NCBI RefSeq assembly: GCF_036346105.1
Contig: NZ_CP107811.1
Location: 6,157,501-6,221,500 of the forward strand
Reading direction: 5' to 3'
Length of the DNA: 64,000 bases
Origin: Streptomyces sp. NBC_00539
GTDB lineage: Bacteria > Actinomycetota > Actinomycetes > Streptomycetales > Streptomycetaceae
Of this stretch, positions 8,856 through 17,358 are shown piece by piece. A program made the translations under genes and the position numbers. Position 1 is the first letter of the stretch, and every line of letters begins with the position of its first letter. The notes beneath the pieces are model-generated. The model saw only the letters and a program-made list of their open reading frames with translations. It was not told where the DNA came from and ran no database searches.

Positions 8856-9066
8856 GAGCCGACCCTACGCAGACCAACCCCGGCCCGCGAACCCGTTTTC
8901 CGCGCACCGGTTTTCCGCGGCTCAGGCCCGCGCGGGCCCGTCCGCGGGGCCCCGGCCGGACCGGGGGAGCGGCCCGAAGGCCACAGTGGTGAATCCCGCC
9001 CCCACTGGGGTGAGGTCCCCGCCGCGTCCCGCCCGGCCGGACCGCGCGGGCAGCTACAAACCGGAC

Positions 9067-9516
9067 ATGAAGCTCACCCCTCACCTCCCCGGCGCGCTGC
9101 TCCTCGCCCTGACCGCCCTTCTGGTCCCGGCGGCGGCCGCCACCCCCGCACTGGCCGACGCGCCGCCGTTCGGGGACATCGCCGCCCTCGCCCGCCGGCA
9201 CACCGCCGCCCAGATCAGCGGCTTCCTCACCGGTTTCTACGGGGTCCACGGGCCCTCCGCCCACGACCGCCGGCACCGGGTCTCCCAGCAGCTCAAGGAC
9301 AAACAGAGGAACAACCCGGACAGCGACGTGCTGCTGTGCGCCCAGAGCAAGCCCAACCGCATCACGGTCGGCCCTGCCACCGTCGCCCAGAACGCCGGCG
9401 TCGGCTGGGCCACCGTCACCACCCACTGGGACGGCGGCGCCACGGACACCTTCACCGCGTACGTACGGCTCGACAGCCGGCCGATCCGGGTGGACGACGT
9501 GATCTGCGCGGGCTGA
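9067..9516 (+). CDS. small secreted protein of unknown function
   Basis: 149 aa. A signal peptide is clear: MKLTPHLPGALLLALTALLV followed by an Ala-rich cleavage region ending ATPALA-DA. The mature part has HTAAQISGFLTGFYGVHGPSAHDR, a single Cys pair (one in LLCAQSKP, one in VICAG at the C-terminus) that could form a disulfide, and an aromatic/Thr strand region GVGWATVTTHWDGGATDTFTA. I do not recognise the family. It is divergent from the sirtuin gene, separated by about 210 bases. Confidence 0.75.
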   Translation: MKLTPHLPGALLLALTALLVPAAAATPALADAPPFGDIAALARRHTAAQISGFLTGFYGVHGPSAHDRRHRVSQQLKDKQRNNPDSDVLLCAQSKPNRITVGPATVAQNAGVGWATVTTHWDGGATDTFTAYVRLDSRPIRVDDVICAG

Positions 9517-9526
9517 CCAGGGGCGG

Positions 9527-9814
9527 GTGAGCCGGGGACGCCGCAAGGGCGTTGTCCCGCCTTCCGGCCGGGCGCCCCGCATCAGGTGGGCCGCCCGCCC
9601 GGACAGCCCGTCGGCCGACACCCTGACGCCGGACCCGGATCCGCTGCGGGCGGCTGTCGAGGCACTGCGATGCCGCTTCGTCACCTCCGGCCCCGCGCTG
9701 CGCGCGGACGGCGTCCGGCGGGTCGCCGAGTTGGGTGACGGGCAGGTCGGCGACCTGCACCGCGAGGCCGATCCGGCCGCGACCACCGCATTGCTGACGA
9801 TGAGTCAGACCTGA
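9527..9814 (+). CDS. possible small hypothetical protein (95 aa)
   Basis: A GTG start ten bases after the previous stop opens a frame with third positions mostly G or C, encoding an Arg/Pro-rich N-terminus and then PLRAAVEALRCRFVTSGPAL. No domain is recognised. It might be a real downstream gene, or noncoding sequence in a GC-rich genome; I keep it at low confidence because otherwise 9517-9860 would be an unexplained 344-base gap. Confidence 0.35.
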   Translation: MSRGRRKGVVPPSGRAPRIRWAARPDSPSADTLTPDPDPLRAAVEALRCRFVTSGPALRADGVRRVAELGDGQVGDLHREADPAATTALLTMSQT

Positions 9815-9860
9815 CGGGCGGGGCTGCGTGGGCGCGGTGGCGTCTGGTAGAAACACCGGC

Positions 9861-10703
9861 ATGACGGGCTTCGAGATCACCGGCGCGAGCGCCTGCGACA
9901 TGGAACTCATCCGCTCCTGGGCCGAGGAGGAAGGCTGGAACCCGGGTGTCGGCGACCGTTTCGCCTTCGCCGTCGCGGACCCCGGCGGATTCCTCGTCGG
10001 CCGGCTCGACGGGGAGCCGGTGGCCTGCATCTCGGCGGTCCGCTACGGCGCCGGCTTCGGGTTCATCGGCTTCTACATCGCCCGGCCGGCCGTGCGCGGC
10101 CGGGGGTACGGGATCCGGCTGTGGAACGCCGGGACGCAACGGCTCGACGGGCGCCTGGTCGGCCTGGACGGGGTGGTCGAGCAGCAGGGCAACTACCGCA
10201 AGTCCGGGTTCCGCCGGGCCTGGAACAACGTCCGCTACGAGGGGGTTCCGGCGGCCGGTGACGACCGCGGGGTGCGGCTGGTGGACGCCGCCTCGCTGCC
10301 CTTCGCGGAACTCGCCGCCTACGACCGCCTGTTCTTCCCGGAGGCCCGGGACTCCTTCCTCGCGGCGTGGACCGGGCTGCCCGGGCGGACGGCCCTCGCC
10401 GCCGTCCGTGACGGACGGGTCGAAGGCCTCGGCGTGGTCCGCCCGGGCAGCGCGGCCGCCAGGATCGGCCCGCTGTACGCAGCGGGCCCCGAGGTCGCCG
10501 CGAGCCTGCTGCGGGGGCTCGCTCGGCACGCTCCCGGCGGGCAGGTCGCCGTGGACGTACCGGACGCGAACCCGGCCGCGGTCGAGCTGATGGCCGGGCT
10601 GGGGCTGGTGCCCACCTTCGAGACCGCCCGCATGTACACCGGCCCGGCGCCGGAGCTCGACCTGGCGGGCCTCTACGGGGTCACGAGCCTCGAACTGGGG
10701 TGA
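9861..10703 (+). CDS. GNAT family N-acetyltransferase with C-terminal second GNAT-like half
   Basis: 280 aa. Residues 1-130 form a GNAT fold: IRSWAEEEGWNPG, FLVGRLDGEPVACISAVRYG (strand 4), and FYIARPAVRGRGYGIRLWNAG, which is the acetyl-CoA loop (RGxGxG). The C-terminal half carries LFFPEARDSFLAAWTGLPGR and GVVRPGSAAARIGPLYA, the pattern of the YitH/Acetyltransf_18-type partner domain. The substrate cannot be told. The ATG at 9861 follows AAACACCGGC; the longer upstream frame has no ribosome site. A terminator hairpin follows the stop. Confidence 0.88.
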   Translation: MTGFEITGASACDMELIRSWAEEEGWNPGVGDRFAFAVADPGGFLVGRLDGEPVACISAVRYGAGFGFIGFYIARPAVRGRGYGIRLWNAGTQRLDGRLVGLDGVVEQQGNYRKSGFRRAWNNVRYEGVPAAGDDRGVRLVDAASLPFAELAAYDRLFFPEARDSFLAAWTGLPGRTALAAVRDGRVEGLGVVRPGSAAARIGPLYAAGPEVAASLLRGLARHAPGGQVAVDVPDANPAAVELMAGLGLVPTFETARMYTGPAPELDLAGLYGVTSLELG

Positions 10704-10709
10704 CGCGGA

Positions 10710-10738
10710 CCGGGCGGCGGTCGCACGGCGCCGCCCGG
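10710..10738 (+). terminator. hairpin between convergent GNAT and SSI genes
   Basis: Arms CCGGGCGGC (10710-10718) and GCCGCCCGG (10730-10738) are perfect complements with an 11-base loop, followed by CGGGTTTT. It lies between two stop codons and could serve both directions. Confidence 0.7.
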
Positions 10739-10757
10739 CGGGTTTTCGTGCGCCGTC

Positions 10758-11201
10758 CTACACGTGGAACAGGACGCCCTCACTGCTGCGCAGCTCGCAC
10801 GGGTTGGCGAAGGTGTGCGCGTAGTTCAGCCGGCGGCCCTGCCACACTCCGTCGGTCGTCACCGTCACCGGGTTCCACTCCCTCGTACACCGCACGTTCG
10901 CGCGGGGCGCTGTCAGCGCGTCCGGCGAGCCACCGGTCGCCCGCAGTTCGGCGCACGCCGTTGCCGGGTCCGGGTGCGTGCCCGCCGGCCGCGGAGCGCA
11001 CACCAGCGTCACCGCGCGCATCACCGTCGCCTGGGCGGGGTCCTCTCCGCTGGCGACGCTGACCACGAGCGCCGACGGGGCGTAGAGGGTTTCGGCTCCG
11101 GTGGGCGCCGCGTCGGCGGCTCCGGACCCGGCCAGCGCGGTGAGAGCGGTGAGCGCCATGGCTCCGGAAGCCAGTCCCAGACTCCTGCTGATGGACCGCA
11201 T
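10758..11201 (-). CDS. SSI-family (Streptomyces subtilisin inhibitor-like) secreted protease inhibitor
   Basis: 147 aa preprotein. A signal peptide (MRSISRSLGLASGAMALTAL, cleavage after ADA) is followed by LYAPSALVVSVASGE and RAVTLVCAPRPAGTHPDP, both hallmarks of SSI. VTVTTDGVWQGRRLNYAHTF and the C-terminal FHV also match. Four Cys residues fit the two SSI disulfides. The reactive-site loop reads C-T-R-E, so the P1 residue is Arg rather than the Met of SSI, pointing to trypsin-like rather than subtilisin-like targets. GAGGAG precedes the ATG at 11201. It acts outside the cell. An S8 protease is encoded at 61.7 kb, but nothing shows they interact. Confidence 0.92.
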   Translation of the reverse strand: MRSISRSLGLASGAMALTALTALAGSGAADAAPTGAETLYAPSALVVSVASGEDPAQATVMRAVTLVCAPRPAGTHPDPATACAELRATGGSPDALTAPRANVRCTREWNPVTVTTDGVWQGRRLNYAHTFANPCELRSSEGVLFHV

Positions 11202-11519
11202 TTCGAACACTCCTCGGGGTTGTCGTGCCGGATAACGGACGGGAGTCTTGCCCATGCGGCGCCAGAACGCTCGTTCGGGCCGCGATTTCGCGTCACCGTT
11301 CGTAAGCGCATGAGTGCAGTCCGCAGCGGTGACGGTCCGTTGACCAGTGCGAACGGAGAGCACCGAAACGGCCGAAGAAGCCCGCTTCCGGGGGGCTCAT
11401 GGGACGGGAGGGACCGGGCCCGCACCTCGCTGACCGGCGGCGCGGGCCGCGGATCGCGGCTTCGGGGCTCCCGGCGGGCCCGAGGGCTCGGCGGCCCGAA
11501 GGTTCGGGAGCCGGGGAGT

Positions 11520-11981
11520 TCAGCGGGTCGCCGGGCTGCGCGGCGCGTACAGATCGAGGAGCCGGGTGCGCGTCTGCTGGAGCCGCATCGCCAGCACGCG
11601 CCCCACCCAGTGCCCGATGGCGGATCCGAAGGCGGGGTCGGCGTCCATCAGCATCCGCACCGTCGGCGCGTCGAACTCGTACGCCCGCACCAGGGTCATC
11701 GCCTCGGCGCTGAGCTGCCAGGTGTACGGCGGGAAGAGCCAGGACCAGCCCACCAGTTCACCCGTGCCGAGGCTCTCGATCGGGGCGGCCCGGCGGCCGG
11801 GGACGGGAAGCTCCAGGGTGACGGTGCCGGAACGCACTATCCAGAAGGAATCCGCCCGGCTGCCCTCGTCGAAGATCCGAGTGCCCTCGCGGAAATTGAC
11901 CTCCCGGGACAGGGCCATGAGCCGCCGGCGATGCTCGGTGGACAGCACGGCGGCGAGCCGGATGGGGGAAGGTGTGCTCAC
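11520..11981 (-). CDS. cyclic nucleotide-binding (CRP-like) domain protein without DNA-binding domain
   Basis: 153 aa, starting at a GTG. The chain is one cyclic-nucleotide-binding beta barrel: MALSREVNFREGTRIFDEGSR, SFWIVRSGTVTLELPVPG, IESLGTGELVGWSWLFPP, then helices with VRMLMDADPAFGSAIGHWVGR. CRP proteins are about 220 aa with a C-terminal helix-turn-helix; here the chain stops after the dimerisation helix, so it cannot bind DNA in the usual way and may sense a ligand for a partner. The phosphate-binding cassette of true CRP (GE.A) is altered to GELVGW, so cAMP binding is uncertain. Confidence 0.8.
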   Translation of the reverse strand: MSTPSPIRLAAVLSTEHRRRLMALSREVNFREGTRIFDEGSRADSFWIVRSGTVTLELPVPGRRAAPIESLGTGELVGWSWLFPPYTWQLSAEAMTLVRAYEFDAPTVRMLMDADPAFGSAIGHWVGRVLAMRLQQTRTRLLDLYAPRSPATR

Positions 11982-12162
11982 GACGGCCTCCGATCACGAC
12001 CCCCCACAACGGTGCTGCTCACCTCAGTGTCGCCGACTCCGGCGCAAGGGGTAGTGCGACGCCTCGATACGGCGCTCCGCCCCCCGGTGGCCACTCGCTC
12101 CGCCCCCGTGGCCGCCCGCCCCGGGACCTGTGGGTCACCGCCGTTGCACGGGAAGTGACGGC

Positions 12163-12465
12163 TCAGTCCTCGGCGCCCGCCTCCAAGCAGGCCAGCTCCA
12201 TCGCGTCGAGCACCGCCTCGTGGCTGCGCCGGCTCAGCTCGGCCACGTTCTCGATCTGCGCCGTCGCCCAGGCGGCGAGGGTCATCACCAGGACCCGGAG
12301 TCCGTCGGTGCCGTGTTCGGCGAGGATCGCATCGGCCACGATCATGGCCTCCTCGGGGACCTGCTCCGGCGGTTCCAGCCCGGCCAGGCCCCGCAGCATC
12401 GCGAGGGTCCGCCGGGAGATCTCCGGTGTCATCCGCGCCAGCCGCATGTCTTCTTCGTCGTCCAT
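12163..12465 (-). CDS. small helical hypothetical protein (100 aa)
   Basis: Starts at an ATG preceded by GGAGG at the right distance. It is an all-helical acidic protein: MDDEEDMRLARMTPEISRRT, LRGLAGLEPPEQVPEEAMIV, then ATAQIENVAELSRRSHEAVL. No family is recognised and there are no Cys, signal or membrane segments. The strong ribosome site, coding bias and abrupt loss of bias upstream of 12465 support the start and reality of the gene. Confidence 0.65.
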   Translation of the reverse strand: MDDEEDMRLARMTPEISRRTLAMLRGLAGLEPPEQVPEEAMIVADAILAEHGTDGLRVLVMTLAAWATAQIENVAELSRRSHEAVLDAMELACLEAGAED

Positions 12466-12793
12466 CCGCCCACCTCCGGTGCCGTGCCGAACGCCTGAGG
12501 GCACGGTAGAGCGGCACGGGTCCCCGCGGGGTGGTTTTCCCCGGGGTGCGCCCGGGCGAACGAACGCGCCGGGGCGCGGCTCCCGTACGTCGCAGGGGCC
12601 GGGCGACGGCGAACCGCCGCCCCCGGGGTCCGGTTCGGCATCCGATGGGTCAAGTGCCGTGCCCGGCGGACCGATTCGCCCTAGGGTGTGCGCCCGTACG
12701 TACGACCATCGGACCGCTTCCCGGGCCGCCGGCCGTACGGCCGTGTCCCGCGCGGCGCCCGTGCGGGGCAACGCACACCGAACTGGGGGGTTC
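12466..12793. other. intergenic stretch, no gene seen
   Basis: 328 bases between two divergent genes. Overlapping open frames on both strands look like GC-bias shadows. It should contain the promoters of both neighbours, but I could not point to convincing -35/-10 pairs. Confidence 0.5.
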
Positions 12794-15532
12794 ATGCGTA
12801 GATCCAGAGGGACGGCCACCGCTCTCGCCCTGTCCCTGGCGGGCACCGCCACCGCCATCGGCCTCGGCCTCGCCCCGCAGGCGGCGGCCATCACCCCGCC
12901 CGTCGCCTTCACTGCCGACGCGCTGCCCACCTGGCAGCCCAACGGCGTCGTGTGGGCCCTCGCCGAGGCCGGGGGCACGGTCTTCGTCGGCGGCACCTTC
13001 TCGGCCGTACGCCCTCCGGCGGACGGCGGCGGCAGCGAGCGGCCCGCCGTGAACTTCGCGGCGCTCGACGCCGCGACCGGCGCCCCCACCTCCTGCTCCC
13101 TGGACTTCACCGTCGGCGGGGGCACCGCCACCGTACGCGCGCTCACGCTCTCACCCGACAAGAAGACCCTCTACGCGGGGGGCTACTTCGGAGCCGTCAA
13201 CGGCACGCCCGTCTCCAGCATCGCCGCCATCGACGTGGCCAGCTGCACGGTGAAGACCTCCTTCCGGCCGGCCTTCGCGGCGACCGTCCGGGCCCTCGCC
13301 GCCACGGGCGACACCGTCTACGCCGGCGGCGACTTCCTGACCGTCTCCGGCCAGCCCCGCAGGCGCTTCGCCGCGGTCGGCGCGAGCGACGGCGCACTCA
13401 AGCCCTTCACCGCCGACGCCGACGAGCCGGGCCGTGCCCTCGAAGTCACACCGGACGGGAACAACGTCGTACTCGGCGGTGACTTCTTCACCGTCAACGG
13501 CACGAACACCCATGCCCTGGCCGTCGTCAACGCGACGAGCGGCGCCCTCACCAAGGCCTACCCGGGCTTCATCGAGACCAACTCGGTGGTCAAGGACATC
13601 GCCACCGACGCGACCGGCTTCTACACGGGCAACGAGGGCACGGGCGGCGGCGTCTTCGACGGCCGCATCGCGCTCGACCTCGGCGACTTCAACCAGCGCT
13701 GGCGCGACACCTGCCTCGGCGCCACCCAGGCCGTGCTGCCCTACCAGAACGTGCTCTACAGCGCCTCGCACGCGCACGACTGCTCCAGTGTCGGCGAGTA
13801 CCCCGACGGCCGGCGCCACCACCTCCTGGCCCAGCCGACCACCAGCGTCGGCAAGCTGGGCTGGGCACCCGACACCAACGACGGCATCGGCGAGGGCATC
13901 GGCCCGCGCGTGATGACGGTGGGCTCCAAGGCCGGGGTCCCCTACCTGTGGGTCGGCGGCGAATTCACCACCGTCAACGGGGCGGCCCAGCAGAGCCTGA
14001 CCCGCTTCGCCTCGACCGGCGACACCGGGGCGCCGACCGTGCCCGTCGCGAGCGCCGTCAGCTTCAAGCCGGTCGAGGTGCAGGTGCGCTGGCGCACCAG
14101 CCTCGACCTGGACGACAGCGCGCTCACCTACCGGATCTACCGCAACGGCTCCGCGACCGCGATCGGCACGGTCACCGCGGACTCGCTGTTCTTCAAGCGA
14201 CCGCAGGCCTCCTGGACGGACACCACCGTCCTCGCCGGACAGTCCTACACGTACCGGGTGACGGCCACCGACGCGGCCGGCAACACCAGCGCCCTGTCCG
14301 GGACCGCGTCCGTCACCGTGCCCACCTCGGTCGACGCGTACCCGAACGCCGTCCGTACCGACGGCGCCCAGCAATTCTGGCGCTACGACGAGTCGGCCCT
14401 GCCGTTCGTCGCCGACTCCTCGGTGGCGGGCAACGAGAGCGGCGTCCACCTGAACGGACCGGCACTGCGCCAGTCGCCCGGTGCGGTCAACGGCGCGAGC
14501 ACCGCGATCGGCTTCAACGGCACCAACACCCAGGTGTACGGCGACAAGCGGCAGACCGTGGGCAGCAGCTACTCCATCGAGACCTGGTTCAAGACGAACA
14601 CCACCCGGGGCGGCAAGCTCGTCGGTTTCGGCAACAACCAGGACCGCGGCAGCAGTCGGTACGACAAGCACATCTACATGACCAATGACGGCCGGCTGGT
14701 CTACGGCGTCTACACAGGAGCGACCCGCACCCTCACCACCGGCAACGCCGAGCGGTACAACGACGACAAGTGGCACCACGTCGTCGCCACCCAGGGCCCC
14801 GGCGGCATGACCCTGTACGTGGACGGCGCCCAGAAGGGCACCCTCAACGTCACCACGCACGAGGACTTCACCGGCTACTGGCACGCGGGCGGCGACAACC
14901 TCAACGCCTGGCCCGACCGCCCGACCAGCGACTACTGGGCGGGACTGCTCGACGAGACGGCCGTCTACCCGAGCGTGCTGAGCGCGGCGCAGGTCCAGCA
15001 CCACTACGCCCTCGCCACCGCACCCGCCGACTCGGTCGTCCAGCTCACGGCGGCCGAGGACACCTACGCCAACGCCGGCGCCCCCGGCACCAACTACGGG
15101 GCCTCGGGCTCCCTCGCCGTCCGCGGGACCCCGCTCTACGCGAGCTACCTGCGCTTCAACCTGCCCGCCGCGCCGGCCGGGACGGTGCTCAAGTCGGCGA
15201 CGCTCAGCGTGAAGACCAGCACCATGAGCGGCGCGGGCACCACGGACACCGTCTCGGTGGTCCCGGTCACCGGGGCGTGGACCGAGGGCGCAACGACGTA
15301 CGACAACCGCCCGGGCCTGGGAGCCCCGGCGCTCGGCGGCTTCCCGGGCGTCCCGGACGGCTCGGCCGTCCACACTGCCGGGCTGGACACGGCCACGGTG
15401 GCGTCCGCCCTGGGCACCGCCTATGGCCTGGCACTGACCAGCACCGGAACCGACGCCCTGTGGCTCTGGTCCTCCGAAGCCGCGGCCGACGAAGGCACGC
15501 CCCGGCTGACGCTGACCTTCGGCGCGCCGTGA
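12794..15532 (+). CDS. large secreted multidomain protein: beta-propeller, fibronectin III, LamG and DNRLRE domains
   Basis: 912 aa with a signal peptide (MRRSRGTATALALSLAGTAT, cleavage near AAA-ITPP). Residues about 40-420 are a repeat-rich propeller: GGTFSAV, AGGYFGAVNG, AGGDFLTVSG, LGGDFFTVNG and VGGEFTTVNG recur every 45-60 residues. Residues about 420-510 are a fibronectin type III domain (VQVRWRTSLDLDDSALTYRI). Residues about 515-745 are a LamG/concanavalin-like domain (SYSIETWFKTNTT, KWHHVVATQGPGGMTLYVDG). The last 165 residues are a DNRLRE-type domain (EDTYANAGAPGTNYGASGSL, YLRFNLP, ATTYDNRPG). It probably binds or scaffolds extracellular carbohydrate; no catalytic residues were identified. 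Confidence 0.9.
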   Translation: MRRSRGTATALALSLAGTATAIGLGLAPQAAAITPPVAFTADALPTWQPNGVVWALAEAGGTVFVGGTFSAVRPPADGGGSERPAVNFAALDAATGAPTSCSLDFTVGGGTATVRALTLSPDKKTLYAGGYFGAVNGTPVSSIAAIDVASCTVKTSFRPAFAATVRALAATGDTVYAGGDFLTVSGQPRRRFAAVGASDGALKPFTADADEPGRALEVTPDGNNVVLGGDFFTVNGTNTHALAVVNATSGALTKAYPGFIETNSVVKDIATDATGFYTGNEGTGGGVFDGRIALDLGDFNQRWRDTCLGATQAVLPYQNVLYSASHAHDCSSVGEYPDGRRHHLLAQPTTSVGKLGWAPDTNDGIGEGIGPRVMTVGSKAGVPYLWVGGEFTTVNGAAQQSLTRFASTGDTGAPTVPVASAVSFKPVEVQVRWRTSLDLDDSALTYRIYRNGSATAIGTVTADSLFFKRPQASWTDTTVLAGQSYTYRVTATDAAGNTSALSGTASVTVPTSVDAYPNAVRTDGAQQFWRYDESALPFVADSSVAGNESGVHLNGPALRQSPGAVNGASTAIGFNGTNTQVYGDKRQTVGSSYSIETWFKTNTTRGGKLVGFGNNQDRGSSRYDKHIYMTNDGRLVYGVYTGATRTLTTGNAERYNDDKWHHVVATQGPGGMTLYVDGAQKGTLNVTTHEDFTGYWHAGGDNLNAWPDRPTSDYWAGLLDETAVYPSVLSAAQVQHHYALATAPADSVVQLTAAEDTYANAGAPGTNYGASGSLAVRGTPLYASYLRFNLPAAPAGTVLKSATLSVKTSTMSGAGTTDTVSVVPVTGAWTEGATTYDNRPGLGAPALGGFPGVPDGSAVHTAGLDTATVASALGTAYGLALTSTGTDALWLWSSEAAADEGTPRLTLTFGAP

Positions 15533-15547
15533 CCCGCCGCTGAGCGG

Positions 15548-15578
15548 GGGGCGGTACCGCCCCGGACGGTACCGCCCC
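15548..15578 (+). terminator. hairpin after the secreted multidomain gene
   Basis: Arms of 12 bases at 15548-15559 and 15567-15578 are perfectly complementary with a 7-base loop, between two convergent stop codons. Confidence 0.75.
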
Positions 15579-15589
15579 GGGGGCGGCCC

Positions 15590-16090
15590 TCAGCGGGGCG
15601 GTTCGACCTCCAGGAAACGGCGGCGGCGGGGGCCGCGGTACAGCAGGCATTCCCACCCGTGCCGCTCCAGCACCCGCCCGCACTCCGACAGCCGCTCCTG
15701 CTCCTCGTCCGCCGCGCCACCGCCCGGCGGGCCGAGCCAGGACACGTGCACCCGCCCGGGTTCCGGCGCGGGCGCCACCCGGTAACCGCTCCGCGTGCGC
15801 CGCCCGTCCGGGGCCACCGCCGACGGCGCGACGCCCGAGGCCTCCAGTACGAGGGCCACTGCGCGCGGCATCCGGCGCAGCTCCCACGGGGCGGGAACCC
15901 CGGCACCCCGCGGGCCGTTCACCAGACGCCGGATCTGCATCAGCCCCTCGTACGCCGTCCGGACCTCGGCCGCCCGCCCGGGGCCCGCCGGCGGGGCCGG
16001 GCCGTCCCCGGTCGCCGCCTCGAAGCCCTGCCCGCCCGGTTCCTCCGCCACGCACACCACCCCGTCTGAGTACGCCACGTCCAACGGCAT
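15590..16090 (-). CDS. hypothetical protein (about 166 aa)
   Basis: No family recognised. The N-terminus MPLDVAYSDGVVCVAEEPGG precedes an Ala/Pro-rich linker, then AYEGLMQIRRLVNGPRG and ELRRMPRAVALVLEASG. The C-terminal region has GYRVAPAPEPGRVHVSWLGP and GRVLERHGWECLLYRGPRRR, which looks like a small alpha/beta domain. A start slightly upstream (GTG near 16105 or ATG at 16141) is possible. The divergent small membrane gene begins at 16140, so the two 5' ends are within about 50 bases of each other. Confidence 0.6.
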   Translation of the reverse strand: MPLDVAYSDGVVCVAEEPGGQGFEAATGDGPAPPAGPGRAAEVRTAYEGLMQIRRLVNGPRGAGVPAPWELRRMPRAVALVLEASGVAPSAVAPDGRRTRSGYRVAPAPEPGRVHVSWLGPPGGGAADEEQERLSECGRVLERHGWECLLYRGPRRRRFLEVEPPR

Positions 16091-16139
16091 GAGTATCCGC
16101 ACCGATTCCCCGCCGGGCCCCCGCTGGTCGAATGGCGGC

Positions 16140-16484
16140 ATGAAGAACGAAGCCGCGCGCGGCCCGCACCACCCGCGCATGCAGCAGGTCGCCACCGCCG
16201 GTTCGGCGCTGGCCGTGGCACTGGTCCCGCTGGTGGTCGGGGTCCTGGTCGCCAAGGGGATGTCCGCCGACCCGCACGCCCCCGTCAACGCCCTGATCGC
16301 CGGGGGCGGCCGGCGCGCCGGGCTGCCCGGCGCCGAGTGGCGGCGACGCGGGCACACCGCCATGCGCCGGCTGCGGACCGCCCGCGAGGGCACTGCCCGG
16401 CGCTGCGCCGCCGCCCGCGGACGGCGCACGCGGCGTGCACCGGCCACGGCCGTCAGGGGGTCAGGGGCTCCTGGAGTTCGGTGA
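16140..16484 (+). CDS. possible small single-span membrane protein (114 aa)
   Basis: The N-terminus MKNEAARGPHHPRMQQVATA is followed by one hydrophobic span SALAVALVPLVVGVLVA and then a very Arg-rich tail. It is divergent from the gene at 15590. Its 3' end overlaps the convergent MerR gene by 32 bases, so the true C-terminus may be less certain than the N-terminal part. No domain is recognised. Confidence 0.45.
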   Translation: MKNEAARGPHHPRMQQVATAGSALAVALVPLVVGVLVAKGMSADPHAPVNALIAGGGRRAGLPGAEWRRRGHTAMRRLRTAREGTARRCAAARGRRTRRAPATAVRGSGAPGVR

Positions 16485-17286
16485 CCCACTGCTCACGGTC
16501 CTCGGGGCAGGCAAGGCCCAGCTCGCGCGCGAACCCGGCCGAGCGGTGACCGTGGGCGTCGATCCACCGGGCCAGCGCCTGCACCGTGGGCAACACGTCG
16601 TCCATCGGCCCGCGGTGCACCACGGTCGCCGCCCGCTCGACCCCGGGCAGCTCGACGATCCTCACCGCACCCCCGAGGTCCCGGGCGTGGACGGCCGCTG
16701 CGACGGGGAGCCCGGCGTGCACCAGGACGGATCCGGGCGCGGCGTCCGGAGCGTCCTCGTAGTAGGCCAGACCCGGGCCCGTCGGAACCACCCCCGCAGC
16801 CTCGACGCGGCTGCACAGCTCCTCGTACAAAGGACCGATGACCGGCCCGATCTCCTGCGGGGCGTATCCGGCGGCGACGCCGGTCACCTCCGCCAGCCGG
16901 ACGGGCGGCAGGCTCTTCACGACGATCTCGTCGGTGGGCATGGTCCCCTCGCTCTCGATGGTCCGGAGCCTCGTCTCGACCTCCGCCAGCCTCGCCGCTG
17001 CTGCGGCCAGGGCGCTCTCCAGTTCCGCCCGCCGCAACCGCAGCATCCCGCGCAGCTCCGCCACGCCCGGCCGCTCGTTGAGGATCGCCCCCACCTCTTC
17101 GAGGGTGAAGCCGAGCTCCTTGAGGGCGATGACGCGGTTGAGGCGGGTGAGCTGCTCGGCCTCGTAGAAGCGGTAGCCGCTGGCGGGGTCGACACGTGCC
17201 GGACGCAGCAGTCCGAGGGCGTCGTAATGACGCAGCATGCGGACCGACACCCGGCCGTACTTCGCGAAGTCTCCGATGGTGAACAT
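16453..17286 (-). CDS. MerR-family regulator with GyrI-like effector domain
   Basis: 277 aa. Residues 1-70 are the MerR winged helix: MFTIGDFAKYGRVSVRMLRH, then YDALGLLRPARVDPASGYRF. Residues 75-115 form the dimerisation coiled coil. From residue 125 on, EIVVKSLPPVRLAEVTG and the segment up to VEAAGVVPTGPGLAYYEDAP, plus GVERAATVVHRGPMDDVLPT, match GyrI/BmrR-like small-molecule binding domains. Such proteins activate efflux or detoxification genes on binding drugs; no such target is adjacent, so its regulon is not visible here. Confidence 0.9.
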   Translation of the reverse strand: MFTIGDFAKYGRVSVRMLRHYDALGLLRPARVDPASGYRFYEAEQLTRLNRVIALKELGFTLEEVGAILNERPGVAELRGMLRLRRAELESALAAAAARLAEVETRLRTIESEGTMPTDEIVVKSLPPVRLAEVTGVAAGYAPQEIGPVIGPLYEELCSRVEAAGVVPTGPGLAYYEDAPDAAPGSVLVHAGLPVAAAVHARDLGGAVRIVELPGVERAATVVHRGPMDDVLPTVQALARWIDAHGHRSAGFARELGLACPEDREQWVTELQEPLTP

Positions 17287-17358
17287 GACGCCTCCATTGC
17301 AGGGCCTGACACGGTGTGAGGGTCAAGCCCCGAGCGCCCGGACCGGAATCCGGGCCGG

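Noticed and set aside
13151-15373. 740-codon minus-strand frame under the secreted multidomain gene
   Set aside because: Low-complexity Gly/Val/Arg product, opposite a clearly real gene with signal peptide and domains.
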